A program made the translations under genes and the position numbers. Source: Hydrogenophilales bacterium (lineage in GTDB: Bacteria; Pseudomonadota; Gammaproteobacteria; Burkholderiales; Thiobacteraceae). From it: a DNA stretch of 33,737 bases. The notes below the pieces were generated by a model, which saw only the letters and a list, made by a program, of their open reading frames with translations, had not been told where the DNA came from and did no database searches. Positions within the stretch are counted from its first letter, which is position 1. Every line of letters starts with the position of its first letter. The stretch spans positions 1 to 33,737 of the forward strand of contig JACRIU010000017.1 in NCBI GenBank assembly GCA_016235775.1. Reading direction: 5' to 3'. Positions 8,134 to 16,535 of this stretch are shown piece by piece.

Positions 8134-9716
8134 ATACTTGCATTTGGCGTGAGCACCGTGTTTTCCGCGCTCGGCAGCATATCCGGATAATCGCGGCTGA
8201 AATGCAAGCCACGGCTCTCATGCCGCGCCATGGCGCAGCGCACGATCAATTCCGCCGTCAGCAGCAAGTTGCGCAATTCCAATAGATCGTTGCTGACGCG
8301 GAAATTGCGGTAATACTCGTTGATTTCTTCCTTGAGCAATTCAATCCGATGCAAGGCCCGCTCCAGGCGTTTGTTGGTGCGCACGATGCCTACATAGTCC
8401 CACATGAAGCGTCGCAACTCGTCCCAGTTGTGGGCGATGACGATTTCTTCGTCCGCATCGGTGACGCGGCTTTCATCCCAGGCGGGCAGGGGGGGCAGGG
8501 GGGAGGCGCTTTGCGCCAGGATGTCATGCGCGGCGGCGCGGCCGAATACCAGGCATTCGAGCAGGGAGTTGCTCGCCAGACGATTCGCGCCGTGCAGCCC
8601 GGTGCAGGCGACTTCTCCCACTGCATATAAGCCAGCTACATCAGTGCGCGCATGGGCGTCGGTGAGTACGCCCCCGCAACTGTAATGCGCCGCCGGCACC
8701 ACCGGGATCGGATCGCGCGTGATGTCGATGCCCAGGCCTAAGCACCGCTCGTAAATGTTGGGGAAATGCTCGCGCACGAAGGCGGCGGGCTTGTGTGAAA
8801 TGTCTAGATACACGCAGTCAAGGCCGCGCTTTTTCATCTCATAGTCGATGGCGCGCGCCACCACGTCACGCGGCGCGAGTTCGGCGCGGGCATCGTGTTC
8901 GGGCATGAAGCGGGAGCCATCGGGCAATTTCAATAAGCCGCCTTCGCCGCGCACCGCTTCGGTGACGAGAAACGATTTGGCGTGCGGATGATACAAACAG
9001 GTCGGATGAAACTGGATGAATTCCATATTCGCCACCCGGCAGCCCGCGCGCCAGCCCATGGCGAGGCCGTCGCCGGTCGCCACATCCGGGTTGGTGGTGT
9101 AGAGATACACCTTGCCCGCGCCGCCGCTGGCCAGCACGGTGTGTTGCGCGGAAAAGGTGAGCACCCGGCCCGAGCTTTTGTCGAGCGCGTACAGTCCATA
9201 GCAACACTTGCCCGGGCGGTTGAGCTTGGCATCGGTGATGAGATCGATGGCGATGTGTTCTTCGAACAGCGTGATATTGGGATGCGATTTCACGCGCTCG
9301 ACCAGGGTGGTTTGCACCGCATGGCCGGTGGCGTCCGCCGCGTGGATGACGCGGCGCTGGCTATGCCCCCCTTCACGCGTGAGGTGGTAGCCGGTGGCAT
9401 TGTCGTTATCGCGCGTAAAGGGCACGCCTTGGCCGATCAGCCACTGGATCGCTTCGCGCCCCTGGGAGACGACCTGGCGGGTGATTACCGCATCGCACAG
9501 GCCGGCGCCGGCGATCAAGGTGTCTTGGACATGCGCCTCGACCGAATCGTCGGCGGCCAATACCGCGGCGATGCCGCCCTGCGCCCAATCGCTGGCGCCA
9601 TCGAGCAGGCGGCGCTTGGTAATGACTCCCACCCGGCGCCGGTCGGCCAGATGCAGGGCGGTGGTCAGGCCGGCCAGGCCGCTACCGACAATCAGGACAT
9701 CAAAAGAATGAGACAT
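8076..9716 (-). CDS. nadB: L-aspartate oxidase NadB
   Basis: This flavoenzyme oxidises L-aspartate to iminoaspartate, the first step of de novo NAD synthesis; it is soluble and related to SdhA. It is 546 residues long. FAD fold: [17 protein letters not shown] (about 9-25). [18 protein letters not shown], the HPTCLYHP segment, AVRGEGG and [13 protein letters not shown] are conserved. The last 18 residues (from [13 protein letters not shown] to the stop) are encoded by repeat element B, so the ancestral end was probably near TPNASI. A G-rich tract at 8481-8506 (plus strand) encodes a PLPPLP stretch. The gene diverges from rpoE, an arrangement shared with E. coli. Confidence 0.96.
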   Translation of the reverse strand: MSHSFDVLIVGSGLAGLTTALHLADRRRVGVITKRRLLDGASDWAQGGIAAVLAADDSVEAHVQDTLIAGAGLCDAVITRQVVSQGREAIQWLIGQGVPFTRDNDNATGYHLTREGGHSQRRVIHAADATGHAVQTTLVERVKSHPNITLFEEHIAIDLITDAKLNRPGKCCYGLYALDKSSGRVLTFSAQHTVLASGGAGKVYLYTTNPDVATGDGLAMGWRAGCRVANMEFIQFHPTCLYHPHAKSFLVTEAVRGEGGLLKLPDGSRFMPEHDARAELAPRDVVARAIDYEMKKRGLDCVYLDISHKPAAFVREHFPNIYERCLGLGIDITRDPIPVVPAAHYSCGGVLTDAHARTDVAGLYAVGEVACTGLHGANRLASNSLLECLVFGRAAAHDILAQSASPLPPLPAWDESRVTDADEEIVIAHNWDELRRFMWDYVGIVRTNKRLERALHRIELLKEEINEYYRNFRVSNDLLELRNLLLTAELIVRCAMARHESRGLHFSRDYPDMLPSAENTVLTPNASIEKAIAPRRTRSTRSDSNT

Positions 9717-9738
9717 ATTTTCAAATCGTTAAAATGCG

Positions 9739-9767
9739 TATTAATGATAAATGCTGCTCAAGACCAA
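9739..9767 (-). promoter_or_regulatory. Candidate nadB promoter
   Basis: On the minus strand TTGGTC (9767-9762) is separated by 17 bases from TTAATA (9744-9739), 23 bases before the nadB ATG. Spacing is ideal for sigma-70 but both boxes are imperfect. No NadR/NiaR-like palindrome was recognised. Confidence 0.35.
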
Positions 9768-9774
9768 TTCTAAG

Positions 9775-9852
9775 TGAACTCTCGGCGCATCGGTCGGTCT
9801 TTTATTCAGATAGTGACTTCCGTTCCCGCATTTTTGACATAGACGGTATACT
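9775..9852 (+). promoter_or_regulatory. Probable rpoE promoter region
   Basis: The gap upstream of rpoE holds TGAACT at 9775-9780, followed 17 bases later by TCTTTT. This is a weak likeness to the sigma-E consensus (GGAACTT, then TCTGA) expected for autoregulation. A separate TATACT at 9847-9852 could be a sigma-70 minus-10 box but has no good minus-35 at 17 bases. Both readings are tentative. Confidence 0.25.
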
Positions 9853-9921
9853 TTGGGCCTTCTAACCGACATGCCAATTGGGGCGCTTGCCCCGCCAACC
9901 ACCAAAACGGAACGGCCCCGC

Positions 9922-10521
9922 ATGGGAGAACGGGAAATCGACCAAGCCCTGGTCGAACGCGCGCAAGCCGGAGACAAGCATGCCTTCGAGCTGCTGGTCG
10001 TCAAATACCAGCGCAAGCTGGCGCGGCTGTTGTCGCGCTTCATTCGTGACTCGGCGGAGGTGGAAGACGTGTCGCAGGAAGCCTTCATTAAAGCCTATCG
10101 CGCCTTGCCCGGATTCCGGGGCGAGAGCGCGTTTTATACCTGGCTCTATCGCATCGGCATCAATACCGCAAAAAATTATCTGGTGTCCCGTGGCCGGCGC
10201 GCGCCGACCAGCACCGAATTCGATATCGAGGAGGCGGAGTCGTTCGAGGATGCCGGGCATCTGCATGACCTGAATACGCCGGAAGCCACCCTGCTCACGC
10301 GGGAGATCGGCGATACGGTGAACGCGGCGGTCGCGGCCCTGCCCGAGGAACTGCGCACCGCGCTGACCTTGCGCGAGATGGAAGGGCTGAGCTACGAAGA
10401 TATCGCCCAAGTGATGAATTGTCCTATCGGCACCGTCCGTTCGCGCATATTCCGCGCGCGCGAGGCGGTGGCGGAAAAGTTACGCCCCCTACTTGGCACC
10501 AGCATAGATCGGAGATGGTAA
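9922..10521 (+). CDS. rpoE: RNA polymerase sigma factor RpoE (sigma-E/AlgU type)
   Basis: An ECF sigma factor for envelope stress, 199 residues from this start. Region 2: DKHAFELLVVKYQRKLARLL and EDVSQEAFIKAYRALPGFRG. TWLYRIGINTAKN follows, and region 4 has EELRTALTLREMEGLSYEDI and the helix-turn-helix GTVRSRIFRAREA. The ATG at 9922 gives the usual MxEREIDQALVERAQ start; ATG 9871 or TTG 9853 would add 17 or 23 residues unlike the family. It is followed by rseA, rseB and rseC, so RpoE activity is set by the anti-sigma system next door. Confidence 0.96.
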   Translation: MGEREIDQALVERAQAGDKHAFELLVVKYQRKLARLLSRFIRDSAEVEDVSQEAFIKAYRALPGFRGESAFYTWLYRIGINTAKNYLVSRGRRAPTSTEFDIEEAESFEDAGHLHDLNTPEATLLTREIGDTVNAAVAALPEELRTALTLREMEGLSYEDIAQVMNCPIGTVRSRIFRAREAVAEKLRPLLGTSIDRRW

Positions 10522-10523
10522 TC

Positions 10524-11036
10524 ATGAGCGAACAACTTTCTGCTCTCATGGATGGCGAACTCGCACCAGATGAGATGGCGCGTCAAATCAGCACGCTGAA
10601 AAATGACAATGCGCTGCGTCAAACCTGGGCCGCCTACCATGTGCTGGGCGACGCGCTGCGCAAATCGCCGCAGCTATCCATCGATTTCAGCGCCAAGCTG
10701 GCGCGGCAACTGGCCGAGGAGCCCACCGTCCTGGCGCCGCAACGTAAACCGCGAACCAGCACGCCGCGTTATGCCATGCCGCTCGCGGCGTCGGTGGCGG
10801 CGGTGAGTTTGGTCGGCGTCCTGGCGTGGCTGACGGTGCGGGTAAACCAAACCGAGGCGCCCATCGCACTCGCTGCCGCACCCGTGGCGGCAAAAACCCA
10901 CGAGACGGTGCAATTCGCACGCGTGGTCTCCAATCCCTATCTTCTCGCGCACCAAGAGTTTTCGCCGAGCTACGCGATGGAAGGCATCCCCGCTTACGTG
11001 CGCACCGTGTCGGAACACCAGGAAAGCGGCCGATGA
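10524..11036 (+). CDS. rseA: Anti-sigma-E factor RseA (MucA type)
   Basis: A 170-residue single-pass inner-membrane protein that holds RpoE inactive until cleaved under envelope stress. The N-terminal domain MSEQLSALMDGELAPDEM through RQTWAAYHVLGDALR (about residue 45) is the RseA_N sigma-binding fold. One transmembrane helix spans about 81-103, and a periplasmic tail follows. GGAG nine bases upstream supports the ATG at 10524; an in-frame ATG at 10515 overlapping the rpoE stop is possible. The stop overlaps the rseB start (ATGA). The C-terminal SPSYAMEGIPAYVRTVS resembles the MucA family end. Confidence 0.93.
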   Translation: MSEQLSALMDGELAPDEMARQISTLKNDNALRQTWAAYHVLGDALRKSPQLSIDFSAKLARQLAEEPTVLAPQRKPRTSTPRYAMPLAASVAAVSLVGVLAWLTVRVNQTEAPIALAAAPVAAKTHETVQFARVVSNPYLLAHQEFSPSYAMEGIPAYVRTVSEHQESGR

Positions 11037-11992
11037 AACAGCTGTTGGCTGCTTGGATGCTGCTGGTGGCCGCCATGGCTGCCTCCGCTGCGGACACAGC
11101 GCCAGACGAGGCAATGGCCTGGTTGCAGCGCATCACGAATGCGGCGCAACAATTGAATTATTCAGGCAGTTTCATATATCAACATGGACAGCAGGTCGAA
11201 ACCTCGCGCATCACGCATTTGAAAGATGCCAGCGGCGAGCATGAAAAGCTTGTGACGTTGGATGGCCGCCCGCGCCAAATCTATCGCAACAACGATGAAG
11301 TGTATTGCTTCATGCCGGATGACAAGACGGTGATGGTGGACCGGCACCGCGCGAAAAAATCCTTTCCCGCACTGTTGCCGCCGCAAATCGCCGGCTTGAG
11401 CGAATACTACGAGATCAAGCTGGGCGGGCAGGAGCGGGTGGCCGGGCGCGAGTGCCAAGTGATTTTCCTGACGCCCAAAGATCAATACCGCTATGGCCAT
11501 CAGTTGTGGGCGGATACCCAAACCGGTTTGCTGCTGAAAGCCAGCACGTGGAGCGAAAAGAAACAGATCGTCGATCAATTCGCCTTTACCCAAATCAAAA
11601 TCGGCGGGCCGATCAATCGCAATGAACTGAAGCCTGCGCTCAAAGGCAAGCGACTTATCCGTTCCACCGGGGAAGGCACGACCCAGCCGCTGCCGATCGA
11701 TTCCGGCTGGGATGTCAGCGCCGCGCCGCCGGGATTCAAGCAAGTGAAATCCATGAAACGGGTGCTGCCCGGCGCCAGCATGCCGGTCAATCACATCGTG
11801 TTTTCCGATGGCCTGGCGGCGGCTTCGGTCTTCATCGAACCGGTCTCTGAGAAACCCCTGCTGGGCCTCTCGCACCAGGGCGCGCTGCACGTCTATTCGC
11901 GCACCGTTCACGAGCACCAGGTCAAAGTGCTGGGCGAAGTGCCCGCGGCCACCGTCATGCAGATTGGGGACGCGGTCACTTACCGCAAATAA
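11033..11992 (+). CDS. rseB: Periplasmic sigma-E regulator RseB (MucB)
   Basis: A 319-residue periplasmic protein that binds the RseA tail and shields it from proteolysis until lipid or LPS signals release it. A signal peptide covers about residues 1-20 (MKQLLAAWMLLVAAMAASAA). The MucB/RseB N-terminal domain runs from DEAMAWLQRITNAAQQLNYS through QTGLLLKAST, and the smaller C-terminal domain contains LPIDSGWDVSAAPPGFK and the VFSDGLAAASVFIE segment. The start overlaps the rseA stop. Length matches E. coli RseB (318). Confidence 0.95.
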   Translation: MKQLLAAWMLLVAAMAASAADTAPDEAMAWLQRITNAAQQLNYSGSFIYQHGQQVETSRITHLKDASGEHEKLVTLDGRPRQIYRNNDEVYCFMPDDKTVMVDRHRAKKSFPALLPPQIAGLSEYYEIKLGGQERVAGRECQVIFLTPKDQYRYGHQLWADTQTGLLLKASTWSEKKQIVDQFAFTQIKIGGPINRNELKPALKGKRLIRSTGEGTTQPLPIDSGWDVSAAPPGFKQVKSMKRVLPGASMPVNHIVFSDGLAAASVFIEPVSEKPLLGLSHQGALHVYSRTVHEHQVKVLGEVPAATVMQIGDAVTYRK

Positions 11993-11994
11993 GC

Positions 11995-12438
11995 ATGCTG
12001 GAATCCAAAGCCTTAGTAGTGAAGATCGAGCAGGGCGAAACCTTCGTGGAGGCCGAAGCCGGCGGGAGTTGCGGCAGCGGCCATTGCAGCACTTCCGCAT
12101 GCTCGTCCGCCGTGTTGACGCGCATTTTCAGCCAGCGGCCGAAAGCGCTGCGCGTGAACAATCCCGTCGACGCCCAAGTAGGTGAGCAGGTGATGCTGGG
12201 GCTGGAAGAGGGCGCTTTCCTCAAAAGCGCCATGTTGGCTTATCTGTTTCCGCTCGCCGCCTTGATCCTGGGCGCGATGATTGGCTTGTGGCTGGCCGGC
12301 CCGGCCAATGCGCGTGATCTGTATGCCGGTCTGGGGGGCTTGGGCGGATTGATCGCCAGCGCCTTCGGCATCAAGTGGCTGAATCCAATTTTGTTTGACG
12401 CGAACCGCGCGCAACCGGTTATTTTGCGCCGTCTTTAA
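11995..12438 (+). CDS. rseC: RseC/SoxR-reducing-type membrane protein
   Basis: A 147-residue inner-membrane protein. Its cysteine cluster GGSCGSGHCSTSAC (about residues 24-37) and two transmembrane helices (about 79-99 and 105-123) are the RseC/MucC hallmark. In E. coli RseC mildly activates sigma-E, and it belongs to a family with RsxC-linked SoxR-reducing proteins. It begins two bases after the rseB stop, so it is the fourth gene of the sigma-E operon. A MucD/DegP-type protease gene, which follows in Pseudomonas, is not present. Confidence 0.9.
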   Translation: MLESKALVVKIEQGETFVEAEAGGSCGSGHCSTSACSSAVLTRIFSQRPKALRVNNPVDAQVGEQVMLGLEEGAFLKSAMLAYLFPLAALILGAMIGLWLAGPANARDLYAGLGGLGGLIASAFGIKWLNPILFDANRAQPVILRRL

Positions 12439-12441
12439 AAT

Positions 12442-12714
12442 ATGTCCCGCCCACCACGCTTCAAATTAACCGTTTACGGTCGGCCGGACTGCCATTTGTG
12501 CCAAGACATGGTAGCGGCGCTGGAAGGCTTGCAGCAGGAATTCGCCTTTAAATTCGATTTTGTGGATATCGACGAAAATCCCCGGCTTGTCCTGCGCTAC
12601 GGCACCCTGGTGCCGGTGCTCTTGGGCAACGGCCAGGAAATCTGCCATCACCACCTTGATTTTCCCGCCTTGAAAGCCTTTCTGGATACGCGTCCGGCTG
12701 TGAAAAGTGAATGA
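12442..12714 (+). CDS. Glutaredoxin-like thioredoxin-fold protein (DUF836 type)
   Basis: A 90-residue protein with a thioredoxin/glutaredoxin fold. FKLTVYGRPDCHLCQDM places a CxxC motif at Cys17 and Cys20; VDIDENPRLVLRYGTLVPVLL includes the cis-proline (Val-Pro) expected of the fold. It starts three bases after rseC and precedes lepA, where small glutaredoxin-like genes are common in Betaproteobacteria. Substrates are unknown; a role in thiol redox within envelope stress is inference from position only. Confidence 0.85.
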   Translation: MSRPPRFKLTVYGRPDCHLCQDMVAALEGLQQEFAFKFDFVDIDENPRLVLRYGTLVPVLLGNGQEICHHHLDFPALKAFLDTRPAVKSE

Positions 12715-12733
12715 TTATTTAGGGAAAATCGGC

Positions 12734-12739
12734 TAAAAT
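12734..12739 (+). promoter_or_regulatory. Possible minus-10 box upstream of lepA
   Basis: TAAAAT lies in an AT-rich gap after the glutaredoxin-like gene. The minus-35 position at 17 bases reads ATGATT, a poor match. If real, transcription would begin near 12746 and the terminator-like hairpin at 12761-12787 would lie in the lepA leader. Confidence 0.25.
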
Positions 12740-12755
12740 AGCGGCCTTTCCTCAC

Positions 12756-12818
12756 ATGCCAAAAGGGCGCCTCGCGTGCCCTTTTTTGCTGGTGCTCCAT
12801 GCAAGAAAATATCCGTAA
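12756..12818 (+). CDS. Possible leader peptide overlapping the lepA start
   Basis: An ATG at 12756 opens a 20-codon frame ([20 protein letters not shown]) that runs through the hairpin at 12761-12787 and ends 20 bases inside lepA. It has no evident ribosome binding site. Translating ribosomes would melt the hairpin, so it could take part in attenuation, but a chance frame is equally possible. Confidence 0.2.
   Translation: MPKGRLACPFLLVLHARKYP
12761..12787 (+). terminator. Intrinsic-terminator-like hairpin in the lepA leader
   Basis: AAAAGGGC (12761-12768) pairs with GCCCTTTT (12778-12785), and the descending arm runs into six T (12782-12787). The loop is nine bases. It ends only 11 bases before the lepA ATG, so any transcript of lepA, from rpoE or from a local promoter, must read through it. 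It may separate rpoE-grx from lepA or act as an attenuator. Confidence 0.5.
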
Positions 12819-14595
12819 TTTCTCCATCATTGCCCATATCGATCACGGCAAATCGACCATGGCCGATCGTTTCATTCAACGCTGCGGCGGGCTGTCGGAC
12901 CGGGAAATGGAATCGCAAGTGCTCGATTCCATGGACTTGGAAAAAGAGCGCGGCATTACCATCAAGGCGCAGACCGCCGCCTTGCACTATAAGGCGCGCG
13001 ACGGCCAGATTTACCAGCTCAATCTGATCGACACCCCAGGCCATGTGGATTTCTCGTATGAGGTTTCGCGTTCGCTCGCAGCCTGCGAAGGCGCGTTGCT
13101 GGTGGTGGATGCATCGCAATGCGTCGAGGCGCAGACCGTGGCCAACTGCTATACCGCGATCGAGCAGGGGGTCGAAGTAGTGGCGGTGCTGAATAAGATC
13201 GACCTGCCGTCGGCCAACCCGGATGCCGTGATCCAAGAAATCGAAGACATTATCGGCATCGACGCTACCGATGCGGTGCACGCCAGCGCCAAGACCGGTG
13301 TGGGCATCGACGACATTTTGGAAATGGTAATCGCGAAAGTCCCGGCGCCGAAAGGCAATCCGAATGCCCCGCTCAAGGCTTTGATCATCGACTCCTGGTT
13401 CGACAATTACGTCGGGGTGGTGATGTTGGTGCGCGTGGTGGACGGCGTGCTGCGGCCCAAGGACAAGATTTTGCTCATGGCAAGCTCCATGAGCTATCCG
13501 TGCGAGCAAGTCGGCGTGTTTACCCCCAAATCGGTGCAGCGCAAACAACTGGCGGCGGGCGATGTCGGCTTCGTGATCGCCGGCATCAAGGAACTCAAAA
13601 GCGCCCAAGTCGGCGACACCATTACGCGCGCGGACAAGCCCGCTGCCGAGGCGCTGCCGGGGTTCAAGGAAATCAAGCCGCAGGTGTTCGCCGGGCTGTA
13701 CCCCATCGATTCGCACGAATACGAAGCGCTGCGCGATGCGCTGGAGAAGCTCAAGCTCAACGATTCTTCCCTGCATTACGAGCCGGAGACTTCGCAGGCG
13801 CTGGGCTTTGGTTTCCGCTGCGGTTTCCTGGGGCTGCTGCACATGGATATCGTGCAGGAGCGGCTGGAGCGCGAATACAACATGAATCTCATCACCACCG
13901 CGCCGACGGTGGTGTATCAAGTGTTGATGCGTGACGGCGAGGTGCTGGAAATCGAGAACCCTTCCCGGCTGCCCGACCAGGCGAAAATCGCCGAGATTCG
14001 CGAGCCGATCATCAGCGCCACGATTTTGACGCCGCAGGAATATGTGGGCAACGTCATCACGCTTTGCACCGGCAAGCGCGGCGTGCAAAAGAATATGCAA
14101 TACATGGGGCGGCAGGTGATGCTGACTTATGAGCTGCCCATGAACGAAGTCGTCATGGATTTTTTCGACAAACTGAAATCGGTGTCGCGCGGCTACGCCT
14201 CGCTCGATTACGATTTCAAGGCATTTCAGGTGGCCGATCTGGTCAAGCTGGATATTTTGGTGAACGGCGAAAAAGTCGATGCGCTCTCCACCATCGTGCA
14301 CCGCGCCAGCTCACAATCGCGCGGCCGCGACTTGGCGGCGAAAATGCGCGAGCTGATCCCGCGTCAAATGTTCGATGTGGCGATTCAAGCGGCGATTGGC
14401 GCCAACATCATCGCGCGCGAGAACGTCAAGGCGATGCGCAAGAACGTGCTGGCCAAGTGTTACGGCGGCGATATCACGCGCAAGAAAAAGCTGCTGGAAA
14501 AGCAAAAAGCCGGCAAGAAGCGCATGAAACAGGTGGGCAACGTGGAAATTCCGCAGGAAGCCTTCCTCGCCGTGCTGCAAGTGGATAACAAATAA
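12799..14595 (+). CDS. lepA: Elongation factor 4 (LepA) ribosomal GTPase
   Basis: A translational GTPase that promotes correct initiation and back-translocation on stalled ribosomes. It is 598 residues long, as usual. G1 [14 protein letters not shown] (about 11-24), G2 region [10 protein letters not shown]3 DTPGHVDF and G4 NKIDLPSA are intact. EF-G-like domains follow, then the LepA-specific C-terminus ([20 protein letters not shown]), which reaches the peptidyl-transferase centre. The ribosome binding site is weak (GGTG a few bases before the ATG). Upstream lies a terminator-like hairpin; downstream, lepB follows after 16 bases. Confidence 0.98.
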   Translation: MQENIRNFSIIAHIDHGKSTMADRFIQRCGGLSDREMESQVLDSMDLEKERGITIKAQTAALHYKARDGQIYQLNLIDTPGHVDFSYEVSRSLAACEGALLVVDASQCVEAQTVANCYTAIEQGVEVVAVLNKIDLPSANPDAVIQEIEDIIGIDATDAVHASAKTGVGIDDILEMVIAKVPAPKGNPNAPLKALIIDSWFDNYVGVVMLVRVVDGVLRPKDKILLMASSMSYPCEQVGVFTPKSVQRKQLAAGDVGFVIAGIKELKSAQVGDTITRADKPAAEALPGFKEIKPQVFAGLYPIDSHEYEALRDALEKLKLNDSSLHYEPETSQALGFGFRCGFLGLLHMDIVQERLEREYNMNLITTAPTVVYQVLMRDGEVLEIENPSRLPDQAKIAEIREPIISATILTPQEYVGNVITLCTGKRGVQKNMQYMGRQVMLTYELPMNEVVMDFFDKLKSVSRGYASLDYDFKAFQVADLVKLDILVNGEKVDALSTIVHRASSQSRGRDLAAKMRELIPRQMFDVAIQAAIGANIIARENVKAMRKNVLAKCYGGDITRKKKLLEKQKAGKKRMKQVGNVEIPQEAFLAVLQVDNK

Positions 14596-14611
14596 TGAAC
14601 GGACAATCTCA

Positions 14612-15418
14612 ATGAACTTTGCACTTATTTTGCTCATTGCACTGCTGGCGACCGGCGCGATCTGGCTGCTGGATATATTCTTTTTCAAGAAACAGCGCAA
14701 AGCGGAAGATAAAGAACCGCTCCTGATCGAATACGCCAAGAGTTTTTTCCCGGTGATTCTGATCGTGTTCGTGCTGCGCTCGTTCTTGGTCGAGCCGTTC
14801 CGCATTCCTTCCGGTTCGATGATCCCGACGCTCAAAATCGGCGATTTCATTCTGGTCAACAAATACGCCTGGGGCATACGCTTGCCGGTCGCCAACGTCA
14901 AAATACTGGATATCAATCAACCGCAGCGCGGCGATGTCATGGTGTTTCGTTATCCGGTTGATCCCTCGCTCGACTACATCAAGCGCGTGGTGGGCTTGCC
15001 CGGCGACAAAGTCGAATACACCCGGGATAAGCGCTTGTACATCAATGGCCAGCTGATTAAATGGGAATTCGAGCGCGACTTTGATTACACCAAGGCGGGT
15101 TTCAACATGGTGAATGCCAAGCTGTATCGCGAGCAGTTGGGCGGGCATGCCCACTCCATCCTGATCCAGCCGGAAGATCCCCCGGTCCGGACCGAGCAAG
15201 TGCGTCCGTTCCAGCAGCGCAGCAATTGCGATTACAATGATCGCGGCTTTGTTTGCACCGTGCCGCCGGGACATTATTTCGCGATGGGCGACAATCGCGA
15301 CGACAGCACCGACAGCCGTTACTGGGGCTTCGTGCCGGACGGTCATATCGTGGGCAAGGCGTTTTTTGTTTGGATGAATTTCAGTGATTTTGGACGCATC
15401 GGCACATCCATCGACTAG
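14612..15418 (+). CDS. lepB: Signal peptidase I
   Basis: A 268-residue inner-membrane serine protease that removes signal peptides. Two N-terminal hydrophobic helices lie at about 2-22 and 43-60, then the catalytic Ser box PSGSMIPTL and the Lys box DYIKRVVGLPGD. Box E GHYFAMGDNRDDSTDSRYWG is intact. The middle segment FERDFDYTKAGFNMVNAKLY to about 210 is the variable domain. It follows lepA, the widely conserved lepA-lepB pair. Confidence 0.97.
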   Translation: MNFALILLIALLATGAIWLLDIFFFKKQRKAEDKEPLLIEYAKSFFPVILIVFVLRSFLVEPFRIPSGSMIPTLKIGDFILVNKYAWGIRLPVANVKILDINQPQRGDVMVFRYPVDPSLDYIKRVVGLPGDKVEYTRDKRLYINGQLIKWEFERDFDYTKAGFNMVNAKLYREQLGGHAHSILIQPEDPPVRTEQVRPFQQRSNCDYNDRGFVCTVPPGHYFAMGDNRDDSTDSRYWGFVPDGHIVGKAFFVWMNFSDFGRIGTSID

Positions 15419-15430
15419 GAGAAAACCAGC

Positions 15431-15787
15431 ATGAAACATCAGCGCGGCATGACATTCATCTCCATGATGATTCTGATCATTTTGGGGGTTTCCATTACGC
15501 TGTTGGGGGTCAAATTGGCGCCGTCGTATATCGAATTTTTCTCGGTGAAGAAAATAATGAGTGCTATGGCGAAAGACCCGGCGTTTCCTACCATGAGCCC
15601 GCAGGAAGTTCGAAATTCTTTTGACCGGCGCGCAACGATTGATTACGTTGACTCGGTCAACGGGAAAGATCTCGATATTTCGAAAGAGAATGGCCAAAAT
15701 GTGGCCTCGGTTGAGTATTCTAAGAAAATTCCTCTCGTACTCAATATCAGCGCCTGTCTCGAATTCGAAGCCAGCACCTCGAAGTAA
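15431..15787 (+). CDS. DUF4845 family membrane protein
   Basis: A 118-residue protein starting MKHQRGMTFISMMILIILG: a short basic stretch followed by one hydrophobic helix (about 8-28), resembling a prepilin-type N-terminus, and then a small periplasmic domain. Size, the RGMTF start and the place between lepB and rnc fit the DUF4845 family, which is very often found here in Beta- and Gammaproteobacteria. AGGAG ten bases before the ATG gives a good start. Function is unknown; neighbours suggest envelope biogenesis, which is inference. Its 3' half is AT-richer than the flanking genes. Confidence 0.85.
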   Translation: MKHQRGMTFISMMILIILGVSITLLGVKLAPSYIEFFSVKKIMSAMAKDPAFPTMSPQEVRNSFDRRATIDYVDSVNGKDLDISKENGQNVASVEYSKKIPLVLNISACLEFEASTSK

Positions 15788-15792
15788 TTGTT

Positions 15793-15852
15793 ATGGCAAC
15801 AGCGGGAGAGAGGGACTTAGGCTCGCTGCGCGAGTTATATATTAGCGAATGA
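15793..15852 (+). CDS. Possible leader peptide coupled to rnc
   Basis: An ATG at 15793 opens a 19-codon frame ([19 protein letters not shown]) whose TGA stop overlaps the rnc ATG (ATGA, 15849-15852). rnc itself has no recognisable Shine-Dalgarno, while GAAG lies about nine bases upstream of this frame. That geometry suits translational coupling. There is no homology evidence, so it stays tentative. Confidence 0.35.
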   Translation: MATAGERDLGSLRELYISE

Positions 15853-16535
15853 CCCCAGACCTCCGGATTCTGACCAAGCAACTGGGCTATACCTTCCGGG
15901 AGCCGGCGCTGCTACGCCAAGCACTGACGCATCGCAGCTACGGCACGCCGCATAACGAGCGGCTGGAATTTCTCGGCGACAGCGTGTTGTCGCTGTCTAT
16001 CTCATCCACGCTGTACCGTGATTTTCCCAAGCTCACCGAGGGTGATTTATCCCGCATGCGCGCGCACCTGGTGAAAGAACCGACCTTGGCCGAAATCGCC
16101 CAATCCATGCAATTGGGGGATTTTTTGTTTCTCGGCGAGGGCGAGCTGAAAAGCGGCGGCTTTCGCCGGCCCTCGATTCTGGCCGATGCGCTGGAAGCCA
16201 TCCTGGGCGCCATCTACCTCGATAGCAGTTTCGACGATACGCGCCGGGTGATCGATCATTTGTATGCGCCGATCATCAGCAAACTCGATCCCAAGAAACT
16301 TTCCAAAGATCCCAAGACCCAACTTCAGGAATATCTGCAGGGCCTGAAATTGCCCTTGCCGCAATATCTCATTATCGCCACCGAAGGCGAAGCGCATGAA
16401 CAGCATTTTAAAGTCGAGTGTGTGATTCCCGAGTTAAGCATTCGCGCATTGGGCGAAGGCGCGAGCCGGCGCAAGGCAGAGCAGGAAGCCGCCAAGCTTG
16501 CCTATGAAACCGCTGCAGCAAAAGAGAAAGCATGA
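15849..16535 (+). CDS. rnc: Ribonuclease III
   Basis: A 228-residue double-strand-specific endoribonuclease that processes rRNA and many mRNAs. The signature [17 protein letters not shown] (about residues 35-51) and the second metal site [13 protein letters not shown] (about 111-123) are present; a double-stranded RNA-binding domain covers about 155-225 ([26 protein letters not shown]). The stop overlaps the era start by four bases (ATGA), the same rnc-era coupling as E. coli. The rnc start itself overlaps the stop of a 19-codon leader frame. Confidence 0.97.
   Translation: MTPDLRILTKQLGYTFREPALLRQALTHRSYGTPHNERLEFLGDSVLSLSISSTLYRDFPKLTEGDLSRMRAHLVKEPTLAEIAQSMQLGDFLFLGEGELKSGGFRRPSILADALEAILGAIYLDSSFDDTRRVIDHLYAPIISKLDPKKLSKDPKTQLQEYLQGLKLPLPQYLIIATEGEAHEQHFKVECVIPELSIRALGEGASRRKAEQEAAKLAYETAAAKEKA

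Noticed and set aside
8982-9773. 263-residue open frame antisense to nadB reaching into its promoter region
   Set aside because: Product is unlike any family and lies opposite a complete NadB with all flavin motifs.
9834-9852. TTGACA and TATACT upstream of rpoE taken together as a sigma-70 promoter
   Set aside because: Only seven bases separate them, far from the 16-18 needed, so they cannot serve one promoter.
12733-14301. Long 522-residue open frame antisense to lepA
   Set aside because: It mirrors the complete lepA gene, has His/Arg/Gln-rich shadow composition, no family resemblance and no ribosome binding site; it arises from the GC-rich codon pattern of lepA.
14609-15697. 362-residue open frame antisense to lepB and the DUF4845 gene
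   Set aside because: It spans two recognised genes on the other strand and shows no motif of its own.
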